From the NCBI GenBank assembly GCA_012934845.2, contig WNNJ02003835.1, forward strand, positions 172,416 through 236,415: DNA of 64,000 nucleotides, in the 5' to 3' direction. The notes under the pieces were generated by a model. That model was not told the origin of the DNA and did no database searches. It was given only the letters and a program-made list of their open reading frames with translations. The translations under genes were made by a program, and so were the position numbers. This document shows, piece by piece, positions 34,607-45,225 of the stretch. How positions within the stretch are numbered: the first letter of the stretch is position 1; every line of letters starts with the position of its first letter. The stretch comes from Pomphorhynchus laevis. Lineage: Eukaryota > Acanthocephala > Palaeacanthocephala > Echinorhynchida > Pomphorhynchidae.

Positions 34607-36940
34607 ATGAGTGATCGATACAACAATCTAATCAAAGACTTGCACGCAACTATATCTAATTTTTCCAAGCAGTACGTTCAATGCTTATTCAAAGCAGTTT
34701 TACAGATCGTCAGTACAGAGAAGAAGTTAACAAGTGCTTACTTATCGATACGTTATCTCAAACGATGCCTAAATTGTAATGTTATACCTACTTGTGCCAC
34801 CATTAAGTCAGGTATTATTGGTTTTGAAGGATCGTACCTTTAAATAATCTTCAGCCGTCGCTTAATGCGCTTCGCTATGAATGAAGCAAGATCTCGAATT
34901 CAAATTATACGTCGACGATTACTACTTCTCTGGTATGATATCTCTTGGGTGGACTTGGTTGCCATCCTGTCCATACAGTCGTTCGTTAACAATACCATAA
35001 AATCTCTAACTATGGACATCACAATTTAACACTATAAGAAGATATCCAATCCGACAATCCAGCATGTAACTGCAATCATCCCTTATTATTCCCAACGTCC
35101 GTTATCAGATGTTGAAGTCACAGTTTTAAACTGGGGACCTAATTTTTTTCCTACCCCACGCATACATCCCATCGAGATCAGATGTGATTTCGAAATAATG
35201 CTAAACAACTTACCACCGTCAGCCACATTTGCTGTGACCACGAATGATTTCCAGAGGGAAGATGAATCGATTATTATCTGCAAGGCCGATAAAGGTCGTT
35301 CGTTAGTGGTATTGGACAAAAATGTGTACATCGAATCTGGGATAAGTCTACTTCAAGGAAACAAGTTTAAACTTCTCAATAAAGATCCAACAATTAATCG
35401 CGAAAACTATTTAATCAGGAGTTGAAAGAATTACTGACTACAAAGGCAATTGATGAAAGTTGGTACAAGAAGGCTTTTTCCAACAGATCCAAGAGCAGCT
35501 GTATGTATCTTTTTCCTAAGATACACAAGCATGTTCTTCAAATGAGGCCTATTATCGCTAGCTACGGTTCATTCTGTCATAATCTGGCCAAAATGATCAA
35601 CAGTCTTATCGTTTCTAACATGCCACGGACATCGTCTTTCATAAAGGATGGACCTCACTTTGCCTATTCCTTAAGCCAGGTGTACAGAATCTTCGTACTT
35701 CTTTGCAACTGCCGATGTGAAGTCCCTATTCACGAACGTTCCGCTGGAGCCTTCCATTCAAATGGCAAGTAAACTCATCACTGAGCATTGCACAACACCG
35801 AAACTCACAATATCCCAATGGTCGAGTCTCATACAATGGTGCACTTCCACAAATTCATTCTTGTACAATGGAAATATTTATGATCAGATCGATGGTGTAG
35901 CCATGGGCTCTCCGTTAGGACCGACACTCGCAAACATCTATATGAGTTCCTGTGAGGCGGATGCTTACTCTTTTATACCATCCCTAAAATACTGGTGGAG
36001 ATATGTCGACGATGTCTTTATGGTGCTGAGTGAGAAACCCTCACTGAATGAATTAGAAAGCTCGCTCAATGGGAAAGACTCTGCAATCCAATGGGATCTA
36101 TGTTTCGAGAGCAGTACCAGCTCTATTTCCTTCTTGGACGTCTTGGTCAAGCGACACGATAGCAGCGTCATTACATCAGTGTTCAGAAAACCAGGTATTT
36201 CTTGGTGCCCGCCACCTTGGCACACATATGCAGATCGCTACAAAATATCTACTGCGATTTCTTTGTTGACACGACCGACTCTTGTTTGCTCATCTAAACG
36301 AACCGCTTTTTAAGTACAAATGACCATAAAGAAAAAACTAACACAAAGAGGATACCCAAAATGGGCAATCATTATGGCTGAAAAACAGTCAAAAAAACTC
36401 CTACGTCGTCGCATGAACTTATCTAACCCTGATGAGGTTAGAACAAACACAGTCCCAAGTCTGACCTCGTATATTGGCACAACCTTTATCAACAACTCGT
36501 GCAGTAGATCACTACAAACGATCTAAAGCGCTCAGGACGAATATTCGAATTTACCACAATAGATTTTGCACTTTATCTGGGATGTTCACAAATACACCAA
36601 AATTGTCCCCTGTAAGTGGCGTATACCGCATTCCTTGCCAAGATTGTGACGGGATTATATAGGACAAACCCGACAAACATTCTCCAAGCGCATTTATCAG
36701 CATCGATATGCGCTAAAACGGGGTGACTCCTCGTCTGCCATTGTCAACCACGTCCTATCGACCGATCATGGGATTGACTTTGGAAAAGCTAAGATTATCT
36801 GTGTTGAAAACAACTTGCAACGTCGTCTTATAAAAGAATCAATCTTAATAAATTTTGAAGCGAATCCGATGGCCGGAAATAAATCTAACTGGTCACTACG
36901 ATTACCAGTATCGCATGAAATTGTGGACGGTATCACGTAA
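34607..36940 (+). pseudogene. Canonical PLE copy 4: longest, RT plus GIY-YIG, several frame breaks
   Basis: The only copy with the N-terminal half. ATG 34607 starts MSDRYNNLIKDLHATIS. Further on: ICKADKGRSLVVLDKNVYI, YLFPKIHKHVLQMRPI, DVKSLFTNVPLEPS (RT motif A), DGVAMGSPLGPTLANIYM (B), WWRYVDDVFMVLS (C), then SGVYRIPCQDCDG of the GIY-YIG domain. These are the usual landmarks of a canonical Penelope-like protein. The frame changes at about five places and the TAA after RTAF is shared with copies 2 and 3. The UTR after 36940 repeats the ORF start (ATGAGTGATCG) at 37090, evidence of a head-to-tail arrangement. Confidence 0.83.
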
Positions 36941-37140
36941 ACGAATGGACTTCTTCCGTGGTATTCCTAGTATAAAACTTGTATCTCTGTACTGTCATTT
37001 TAATTCTGTTTGATTTTTTTATCTGTTGACAAGAACCGTTTGTTCGAGCTCCAATAAAAACGATTAAAACTTTATTTCGCAAGTCTATAATGAGTGATCG
37101 ATACAACAATCTAATCAAAGACTTGCACGCAACTATATCT

Positions 37141-38194
37141 AAATTTGTGTATCACAAATTTGTGTACCACAAATTTGTTATCGAATAACAAACGATGTTC
37201 ATAATTAATTTTTTTGTAATTAACCTCATGATTTTAATTCGAAATCATGTAAATGTGGGCAAACTTAAACTATAAAATTATATTGCTTAACTAAGACCGC
37301 ATAGTTTATACTATAAATGCGAAAATGCAAATATCTTAATCTTTAAAGGAAGTTTTATAGCTCAATATTTTTAAACAGATTGATAGATGTTATGCGACGT
37401 ATCAGAATAAAGATTATAGCCTATCAGAATGATCTGCGATGTTATCATGTTTCGTTTTATGTTCCTAAATTGCACCTGTTAATTAATATCTTTCTATATC
37501 AATATTTAACGTCAAATCCAAAAATATAACGTCAAATCAAAAAAAAACATCAAAAATGGCTCCGATATATGAAGTCTCTTTAATAAAAAGATTAGCTACC
37601 GAGAGCTATCATTATTGTTTGCATTTTAAAATACAAACATCTTGGGATCCAAATTTCTCCGTTTTTTAAATTTAAAAATGAGAATTTTAGAAAACACGAC
37701 CTAAAAACTTACCCAATTTCATTGAAAATTCGAAGAAAATTAATTATACCAATTTATAGTATCAATATATCTAATATAAGTCAAATTACCGGGAAACAAA
37801 GTTATCAAAGTCATAATTAGTTATCAAATTTGTGTATCACAAATTGTTGTATCACAAATTTGTTATCGAATAACAAACGATGTTCATAATTTATTTTTTT
37901 GTAATTAACCTGATGATTTTAATTCGAGATCATGTAAATGTGGGGAAACTTGAACTATAAAATTATATTGCTTAACTACGACGGCATAGTTTATACTATA
38001 AATTCGAAAATGCAAATATCTTAATCTAAAAAGGAAGTTTTATAGCTCAGTATTTTTATAAACAGATTAATAGATGTTATTCGACGTATCAGAAAAAATA
38101 TTATAGCCTATCAGAATGATCTGCGATGTTATCAGGTTTCGTTTTATGTTCCTGAATTTCACCTGTTAATTAATATCTTTCTATATCAATATTA
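37141..38194. repeat. Spacer unit 5 and left half of unit 6, closing the array
   Basis: Unit 5 is 37141-37825. Unit 6 (37826-38194) stops after CTATATCAATATT, close to the point where the array's first unit begins. Motif 1 in reverse complement lies near 37390-37470 and 38070-38160. Confidence 0.8.
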
Positions 38195-38204
38195 CCATAT
38201 ATCG

Positions 38205-39335
38205 GTAAGTCTTAGCCAAGATGGTCCCACGTGGCATCCCAGACCAGCCACTTACATCAAGACAATAGAGCAGAAGTGCACCCGTCGCGGACGCTTTTAA
38301 TCATTTCGACAAATACCGCTCGGTTTTAAGCAACTTGGGAAACCGGCTGACATTAGAGCCATGCAGATTATTCGGTTTATATCGCTGTGACGGCTATAGC
38401 GAGATATGTTTAGTGGGCAGTTAAGGCCATGTACGTCCGAAACAGTAGTCGTTACGCTGCTTTTACAAGTATAGGTATGAAGGAAACGAATTTTAAGCCA
38501 CCGTGCCATTGATATCGAGAAGATATGTTCGTTCATTATTGTTCCCACTGCGGTAATGGGTAGAGCGTTGAACAAATCTTTGGAATGTGGTGAAGCAGCG
38601 GCTAAGATACGGTATTGGTTTTCAGAAGAGAACAAACTCGATAGAAAGTCACGTTGGCTTTTTTAATAAACTGGGTGAGACCATCGTATTTGGGATGGAT
38701 TTTCCAATAAGATCTCACTCGACGTTAAAGTTGACCAGCTGTTAGTAACCTTAGCGAGCAGTCCTTCCTGTGTTTCTTCCATTAAAAAAGGGTCTCCTAA
38801 AATCCCAAAAGTGAGTTTGTTGGTAGACATTTGGGAGGATATGTATGCAGGGAGTGAAGATTCTCGAATTGTGCAAATGCTGATTCCGCCATGTTTAACG
38901 GGAAGAATTGCTTTTTTTCTATGCACTTTCGTTTACTTGCATGCTGATGACCGATTGAAAAGTATCGCGCAATGTTTCATCGTATGTATTTGAGGAGTCA
39001 ATTAAGAAACACGGATCAAATCGTAAAAGATACTTAAGTTTAGGAATATTGTAACAGTTTCTTAAAAGACAATTAGCATCCTGCATGGAGAGTATTTTCA
39101 GAATCTTACTGACTAATTTTAACCTTAAGATAAAACTATACAGATGCTAACTTACAGATTCAACTGATCCAATTGTTGACCCTAGTAATGTTGCATTGTC
39201 ATGATCAATGACAATTCACGCGTGCTGCTTGTCTGACAAGCCGTCTTTTGTACTTTAGCCCTTTGCTATTATCTCGCACTTCGATAGGTTAAGCTCCAAT
39301 CCAAGATTTACCCCAGGAACTGAATAAGGCGAATA
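38205..39335 (-). pseudogene. LINE 3' half with unusual C-terminal region
   Basis: Read on the minus strand: an RT palm remnant (NLGLELNLSKCEIIAKG near 39300, ATLLGSTIGSVES near 39180), then a long thumb (PVKHGGISICTIRESSLPAY). A C-terminal region follows with NQYRILAAASPHSKDLFNA, ARWLKIRFLHTYTCK, HGLNCP, ICMALMSAGFPSCLKPSG and LVWDATW. I recall this AG-P/DGKRPDG/WDAT pattern from multi-copy invertebrate RT proteins. It may be a Cys motif plus a PD-(D/E)XK-like nuclease, but I cannot name the clade. At least four breaks; some expected Cys and Asp residues are lost. Confidence 0.65.
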
Positions 39336-39349
39336 TCGGCAAAGAATAT

Positions 39350-39393
39350 ATTCTATTGGCCCGGCCAATGTATAATGGTCGGGCCAATAGGAT
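39350..39393. repeat. Snap-back hairpin on the 3' side of LINE fragment A3
   Basis: CTATTGGCCCG (39353-39363) pairs perfectly with 39380-39390. The stem extends to 15 bp with one G-T pair (39353-39367 with 39376-39390). It sits exactly between the LINE remnant at 38205-39335 and the start of A3 homology. Confidence 0.8.
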
Positions 39394-41305
39394 GGTGGGC
39401 CAGGAGAGTTGGGCAAAATATGTGGATGTGTGGTCGAAGCGACGGAGACGAAAGAGCACTCGAACGGCGGTGTTGATTATTCGTTGTAGGGGTAGGATGA
39501 TGGATTTTGGAGAATTGGCGAAAAGACTGAGGCAGTAATCGATTTTAGGGAAAAGAAGCGATGAAAGAAGAGACATACAAGAACGGAAGTCGATAAGGGG
39601 GCGGATACGGCGGATGTCACGAAGAATTAAGTTAGACGAGCGGACCTTGTCACGGACGAAGGGTTTAAGGGAAAGGTGATCATCGAAATGGAAGCCTAAG
39701 AAAGTGAGATTGTGGACTATAGGGATGATCGATGAGGCAAAAGATACAATGGGAGGAGATATGCTTGGTTTACGGGGAAGAATCTACATTATTTTGGACT
39801 TTTCGGCGTTTAGAACGAGATAGAGATTGGAGAGACGTTTGTGGATAGAAGAAAGACAGTTGGAGGCAGAAATGCCGATATCGTGTATGCGATGTGCGGG
39901 TGCATGAGCATAGATTAGAATGTCATCGGCGTATTGCATGACGTTAAAGGAGTAAGGTTTGATAAATGGAGAAAGATCGCCAAGCAAAAGAGAGAAAAGC
40001 AGGGGACCTAGGACTGAACCTTGTGGAACCCAGCAAAAAATAGGGACGGGATGGGAGGATGATGAATTAGAACAGACGCGAAAGGAACGGTCGGATAGAT
40101 ATGAGGCGAACCAAGCTACGGAGGAAGAAGAAAAGCCGTAATCATAACGAAGGCGAGAAAGGAGGACGGAGTGGTCGACAATGTCGAATGCGGAGGAGAG
40201 CTCCAGGGAGATGAGAACACTATATAGAGCCTTGTCTCGAGAAATGAGTAAGTCGTTGTACACTTTTATGCATGCGATTTCTGTCGAGTGATTAGAGCGG
40301 AAAGCGGATTGGAAAGGAGGGTACAGATTGGATGAGGAGAGATAAGCGTTGATTTGTATTAAGATGAGGCGTTCTAAGAGCTTTGAAAGAGTAGGGAGTA
40401 GTGAAATGGGGCGATAGCTAGAAGGAAGGGAGGGGTCGAGCGATTGTTTTTTTAAAGATGGGACGAACGATTGCGGATTTCCAGTGTGAAGGGAAGATAC
40501 GACTGCGGATGGACGAGTTAAACAAGGTTGTGAGAAATGGGGATATCGATGAGCATATAGATTTTAATATGTGGGTAGGCAGAGATCGGCAGGTGAGGTT
40601 TTGTTGGGCAAGGACATGAGGACAGATGATACTTCTGTAGGTGAGACAGGGAGAAGATGAAAGAGTTCCGGAAGGATGAGAGTAGACTGGGCAGAGTGGG
40701 ATAGGATGGAGACCGGGGTGTGAGAGAGCAGCGTGGATACTTTAGTCTGGAGAAATGACGAATAATCATTAGCATTGATGTTGCACTGCGTATAGGAACG
40801 AGCCAAGATTGAGTTAAAAGTATGCCAGAGAGTCTTAGAGTTGAATGAAGTGATGATTTTATGCTGCCAAAAGGAGTTGCATTTGGTACGTAGTATGTGG
40901 AGATGAGACCGCCGATGCGCAAGATAGGTATCACGGAAAGACGGAGTGATCGAGCGGAAATCGCGTCTGAGAGAGCGGTGATAGACTCGAAAAGCATGGC
41001 GGAGTCGACGCTTTGAGAGTAGGCATTGGATGTCAAACCATGGGGCACGGTGCAAGCGACGGTGTGGGTGAGACTTGAAGGGCAAGAGAATATCGAGAGT
41101 GGATGTGAGTTCAGAGTCGAAAAGAAAGGCGAGATCGTGAGGAGATGAATATGTTATTGTGGGTAATGATAGAGACGATTTGAGCAAGGCAGAGCGGAGA
41201 AGGGAGAGGTCAAGATTTCCCTAAATGCTACTGTGGCTTGTAGGTGTGTGAGGAGGGGTGTGGTTGCGAGCGAGATCAAGGGTGATAAGAAAGTGATCGG
41301 ATAGA
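39391..41305 (-). pseudogene. Family A LINE fragment A3, cut at both ends
   Basis: Collinear with 22392-24305 of A2. It covers part of EN (SDHFLITLDL side), RT motif A (ELSSAFDIVDH), motif B (WVPQGSVLGPLLF), motif C (QYADDILIYAH) and part of the thumb. It lacks the 3' UTR, so it did not arise by ordinary 3'-anchored retrotransposition. It carries the same nonsense patch as A2 (near 41222) plus its own indels near 40446 and 40583. Hairpins flank it on both sides (39350-39393 and 41292-41366). Confidence 0.85.
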
Positions 41306-41366
41306 TCACTATTTACTTGGACTGTATTAGTCCAAGTAAACTCCTGTGTTACAAGAGTTTACTTGG
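41292..41366. repeat. Chain of three snap-back hairpins at the 5' end of A3
   Basis: AGTGATC (41292-41298) pairs with 41304-41310. TTTACTTGGACT (41312-41323) pairs with 41329-41340 across a 5-nt loop. CCAAGTAAACTC (41332-41343) pairs with 41355-41366. The first stem uses the LINE's own last bases, and each next stem reuses an arm or edge of the previous one. Confidence 0.85.
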
Positions 41367-41929
41367 AAACATTTGTTGTCCTCTTATCAACACTGTTATC
41401 ACGATGACATCTGTGAAAATAACTTTCTGTGTTAAATCAAATCGCCCATGTCGATTTTGCCAACAGAATTACAAAGAACTATTACAATACTACAATTTTC
41501 CATTCTTTCATGATTCAAGTTAAAGTTAATTAATGAAATAATTTGGTTATTTTAAATTACATACATTGGAAGTTTATTGTATTTAGATTTCTAGTAATGT
41601 TGAATTTAGATTGTTAGCTTGTAAATCTTTTTTATTTTTTCTTTTAATGCATGCTTGTATAAACTATAATATTTTCCGTGACATATGGATTGATGAATAA
41701 ATATTTCTAATATATCTATTATATGTAAATAATTATAATAAATAATTATTAAACATTTAAGTATTAATTAAATTAAATATTTTAGCAGTTAAATATTATT
41801 AAACATTAAAGTATTATATTGATGAAATAATGCGGTGATTTAAAATTGCATACATTTGAAGCTTAATGTATTTAGATTTTTAGCTTGTAAATCATTTTTT
41901 AATTTAACGCATACTTGTATAAACTGTAA
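41367..41929. other. AT-rich spacer
   Basis: No coding signal found. Two A/T-rich segments (about 41530-41650 and 41815-41935) resemble each other (GATGAAATAAT or AATGAAATAATTTGG, then a 'tttagatttctag' type run), an imperfect direct duplication. Confidence 0.45.
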
Positions 41930-42665
41930 TATTTTACCTTGTCCGTTGTTAATAGATTGACAATTAAATCTATATATATCTCAATTAATTCTAGATTATG
42001 AGTACATATATGTTCATTTATTTTATCAAAACTAAGACTTTTACAATTGCATTCTTTTTCCATTGTGTTTCTAATATTATCGTTACATATTGATTTCAAT
42101 TCTTTTTTATAATTACAAATTTTTGGTCCTAATGGTGGTAGGAGTTTATATCTTATTTTAGAAATATATTTATTAAATCTAACCCTATTATTTCTTTACT
42201 TTTAGAATTATTTAAAAGTCCGCCTATATTTATGTTATCTATACATTTATTAATGAAGTTTATGGTTAATGTATATTTTCTATTGTTATTATTTACATTT
42301 ATTGTACGATTATAGTATTTTGTATTACAATAACTGTCTATTATACAACTTAGCCTATCATAGTCGTTAATTAATTTTTGATTTATTGAACATATGATAT
42401 CTTTAGAAAAACTTCTTATATTTACATAAAGATCTTTTAGCTTATTATCACTTAAAAGTTGTTTTAATATTTCTAATCGTTCATTTATATACATATCTTT
42501 TTTAATATTTTTAACTCTATTTTTCCTATTCCTTTTATCACCATGACTTCATGGTTTGCGTTTAACCGGATTATTATAATATAGTTGTTTATTATGTATT
42601 ATACTACTTCTGCCAATTCCTTGTACCACGTCATTCAATCCTAATGGGTACATGGAATTAAGCGT
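41930..42665 (-). pseudogene. Naiad-type PLE fragment (end of GIY-YIG ORF and start of RT ORF)
   Basis: Nearly identical to 44650-45310. Minus-strand reading gives the GIY-YIG C-terminus (YPLGLNDVVQGIGRSSII), an in-frame TGA at 42551-42549, then MYINERLEILKQLLSDNK and the N-terminal RT region to about CNCKSLSFDKINEH. The RT core is missing. It carries the same in-frame TGA as the longer copy. Confidence 0.8.
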
Positions 42666-42889
42666 TTTAATCGTTTGTTTTATAGTTAATAACGAATAAA
42701 TTAAATCAGCTAACTGAGTCTACGTATTTAATATAATTATAAAATAAACAAAACATAATAATGCTAAATCAAAATTTAATAATTAAATAATAAAATTAAA
42801 AATTGTATTTAGATTTTCTATAATTTAAATCAAGTTAAAAAAAATAAAATAAAATTTAAAATAAACGTCATTTTTATGAATTGACTAAT
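42666..42889. other. Junction between tandem Naiad copies with motif 2
   Basis: AT-rich. 42700-42722 reads, on the minus strand, ATACGTAGACTCAGTTAGCTG, the motif also seen at 9541, 26823 and 61968. It lies between the 3' UTR of one Naiad copy and the truncated start of the next, where Penelope-like elements are known to have terminal (pseudo-LTR) repeats. Confidence 0.5.
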
Positions 42890-43062
42890 AAATAACAGAC
42901 GTTGTATCAGAATAAGAATTAGAGGTCATCAGGAGGAACTGCTATGCTATCAGGTTTCGGCCCCTAACTCCTCTACCCAACATAGCAGCGGGGCCAAATA
43001 CATGCTAATGATGTATTTCCTCTGAAATAACTATCTAGTATCTTATTCTAATGCAAAGTATA
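42890..43062 (-). repeat. Naiad 3' UTR with conserved motif 1
   Basis: Minus-strand order: TTTATGGATAATAAATAATA after the RT stop, AGAATAAGATACTAGATAG, TACATCATTAGCATGTA (a small palindrome), GGGGCCGAAACCTGATAGC, ATAGCAGTTCCTCCTGATGA and TTATTCTGATACAACGTC. Near-identical copies are at 49320-49510 and 61480-61690. Confidence 0.8.
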
Positions 43063-45225
43063 TTATTTATTATCCATCCATAAAAATTTGCCACTTAAGA
43101 GTTTAAATTTATTCTTTATATTATTGTGTTGATTTATATATTTTACTATTTTCTGCTTGATGTTATTTTTATAGTAACCTAGTTTAAAATATGTATCTAT
43201 TAAATTATTTAAATGATTTTGAAGAAAGCCAATATCATTACATATTGTTGCAATTCTTAAAATTTCATTATTTAATGTATTATATTTTATATTATATGGT
43301 ATGCATGAATGCTCATGCAAAAATATGTTTCTTGTAAATTTAAATATGTCATCTTTACGGTATAAATTAATAGTAGTTTTAGTTAATGTTAATTTAATGT
43401 TCATATCTAGATATACACCTTCTTTATCATTAATATTGGTTTTGTTAAGAATAAGGCTTTCTGGATAAATGTGCTCACTAATTGAATAAAAATTATTAGA
43501 ATTAAATACACATATATCATCAATGTATCGAAACATATATTTCATATATTTATATTGTTTAGATTTAGTTTTTACACAGTTATGAACAAATTCATATTCT
43601 ATAAAGCTTAAAAACAAGTCAGCTATAATTGGGCTACTATTACCACCCATTGGAACACCTTTTACTTGTCTAAATATAGATGTCCCTACTTTTAAATAAT
43701 TTTGATTTATCAAAATATTTAAGGATTCTATTAATTCAATTTTATCCATATATTTATATTTATTTGATGGTTTAATTTTTGTTAGATAGGCGTTATAATT
43801 ATTATAACATATATATGTATATCTTTTTCCGAATATAAGGTTAATTAATTTTACTAACGCTTCTTTATTATCTACTAAATCTAGATTTGTATAAAGCGTA
43901 CTAAAATCGTATGTATTTATATTTTGAAAATTTATTCCTTTTGTCTGTTCTAAAAATTCTTTTGTAGAATTAATACTGAAATAGTGTTTTATACCAGTAT
44001 TAATTTCGATTACCTTGCAATATTTTTTAAAATGTGCTTTAATTACTTTAAGTATTTTATTCATATAGACAGAAAGTGGTTTTAATGTACATTTAAACGC
44101 ACTACATATGAACCTAGGTTTTATTGGATTTTTATGTAATTTTGGATTCCAATATAATATAGGTATAGTTTTATTATCTAATTCAACCTTTATACCCTTT
44201 TTGTCCATTATAGAACAGTGACTTGTAATAATTGTTTCTAAACTCAACTCACTGCGTTCATATGTTGGATTTACATTTAAATCATTAGAATTAACCTCTT
44301 TGATTAGTATATCATAATAAAACTTTTTGCATATGAAGACAAAGTTATTACTAGCTTTATCAATAGTTGTTATTATATAGTTATCATTTAATTTAGTAAG
44401 TTCTTTATACATATCTTTATTAATTTTATCTTTCCTTTTATAATTGTTTGTTATTTTCATTTTATTTTTAATTTTATCAAATATATAATCTTTCCAAATG
44501 TTAATCTTAAATATATTCGAGCTTTCACTATTAATCAGCTTACTAAAGTAATCATTTAAGTTATTATATAACGAACTGTAAATTTTATTTTTGTCGTTGT
44601 TATTATTTAATCCATATTTATACCCTTTTGATATCAGCTTTCTTAATTCACAATTTTCAATTAATTCTAGATTATGGGTATATATATGTTCATTTATTTT
44701 ATCAAAACTAAGACTTTTACAATTGCATTCTGTTTCCATTTTGTTTCTAATATTATCGTTACATATTGATTTTAATTCTTTATTATAATTACAAATTTTT
44801 CGTCCTAATAGTGGTAGGAGTTTATACCTTATTTTAGGAATATAGTAACTTAAATCTGACCCTATTATTTCTTTACTTTTAGAATTATTTAAAAGTCCGG
44901 CTATATTTATGTTATCTATACATTTATTAATGAAGTTTATGGTTAATGTATATTTTCTATTGTTATTATTTACATTTATTGTATGATTATAGTATTTTGT
45001 ATTACAATAACTGTCTATTATACAACTTAGCCTATCATAGTCGTTAATTAATTTTTGATTTATTGAACATATGATATCTTTAGAAAAACTTCTTATATTT
45101 ACATAAAGATCTTTTAGCTTATTATCACTTAAAAGTTGTTTTAATATTTCTAATCGTTCATTTATATACATATCTTTTTTAATATTTTTAACTCTATTTT
45201 TCCTATTCCTTTTTTCACCATGACT
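43063..45225 (-). CDS. Naiad-type PLE reverse transcriptase ORF
   Basis: Penelope-clade RT. Landmarks from the N-terminus: DKASNNFVFICKKFYYD, ILYWNPKLHKNPIKPRF, TYDFSTLYTNLDLVDN (motif A), VKGVPMGGNSSPIIADLF (motif B), MFRYIDDICVFN (motif C, YIDD), VYLDMNIKL and RKDDIFKFTRNIFL, ending FLWMDNK. The first ATG is at 45171 (702 aa). The frame is open back to the TGA at 45228-45226 and is the same frame as the GIY-YIG ORF upstream. The coding strand is very A-rich (Asn/Lys/Ile). It is intact over its length, while copies at 41930, 49500 and 58340 are partial. Confidence 0.88.
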   Translation of the reverse strand, partial: SHGEKRNRKNRVKNIKKDMYINERLEILKQLLSDNKLKDLYVNIRSFSKDIICSINQKLINDYDRLSCIIDSYCNTKYYNHTINVNNNNRKYTLTINFINKCIDNINIAGLLNNSKSKEIIGSDLSYYIPKIRYKLLPLLGRKICNYNKELKSICNDNIRNKMETECNCKSLSFDKINEHIYTHNLELIENCELRKLISKGYKYGLNNNNDKNKIYSSLYNNLNDYFSKLINSESSNIFKINIWKDYIFDKIKNKMKITNNYKRKDKINKDMYKELTKLNDNYIITTIDKASNNFVFICKKFYYDILIKEVNSNDLNVNPTYERSELSLETIITSHCSIMDKKGIKVELDNKTIPILYWNPKLHKNPIKPRFICSAFKCTLKPLSVYMNKILKVIKAHFKKYCKVIEINTGIKHYFSINSTKEFLEQTKGINFQNINTYDFSTLYTNLDLVDNKEALVKLINLIFGKRYTYICYNNYNAYLTKIKPSNKYKYMDKIELIESLNILINQNYLKVGTSIFRQVKGVPMGGNSSPIIADLFLSFIEYEFVHNCVKTKSKQYKYMKYMFRYIDDICVFNSNNFYSISEHIYPESLILNKTNINDKEGVYLDMNIKLTLTKTTINLYRKDDIFKFTRNIFLHEHSCIPYNIKYNTLNNEILRIATICNDIGFLQNHLNNLIDTYFKLGYYKNNIKQKIVKYINQHNNIKNKFKLLSGKFLWMDNK

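Larger units (their letters stand above)
27533..38194. repeat. Composite tandem array (macrosatellite) of PLE fragments and 687-bp spacer units
   Basis: Higher-order unit of about 2733 bp: one PLE fragment (about 1357 bp) plus two spacer units (about 687 bp each). Equivalent points lie at 27907, 30639 and 33373 (steps 2732 and 2734). A fourth, longer PLE segment (34607-36940) replaces the third spacer pair. The copies look nearly identical by eye. The array begins at 27533 and ends at 38194 at nearly the same internal point of the spacer unit, as expected for a permuted tandem or circle-derived array. No RNA genes are inside. Confidence 0.85.

Noticed and set aside
29190-38160. Hammerhead ribozyme in the PLE array (CTGATGA, then GAAA in the spacer units)
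   Set aside because: PLEs are known to carry hammerheads, but the bases between the two boxes form no stem II, several copies read GAGA, and the segment is better explained as a simple 7-bp ATGATTT hairpin.
42890-43062. Hammerhead ribozyme in the Naiad 3' UTR (CTGATGA near GAAAC on the minus strand)
   Set aside because: In every permuted order I tried, the base after CTGATGA does not pair with the base before GAAA and no stem II can form.
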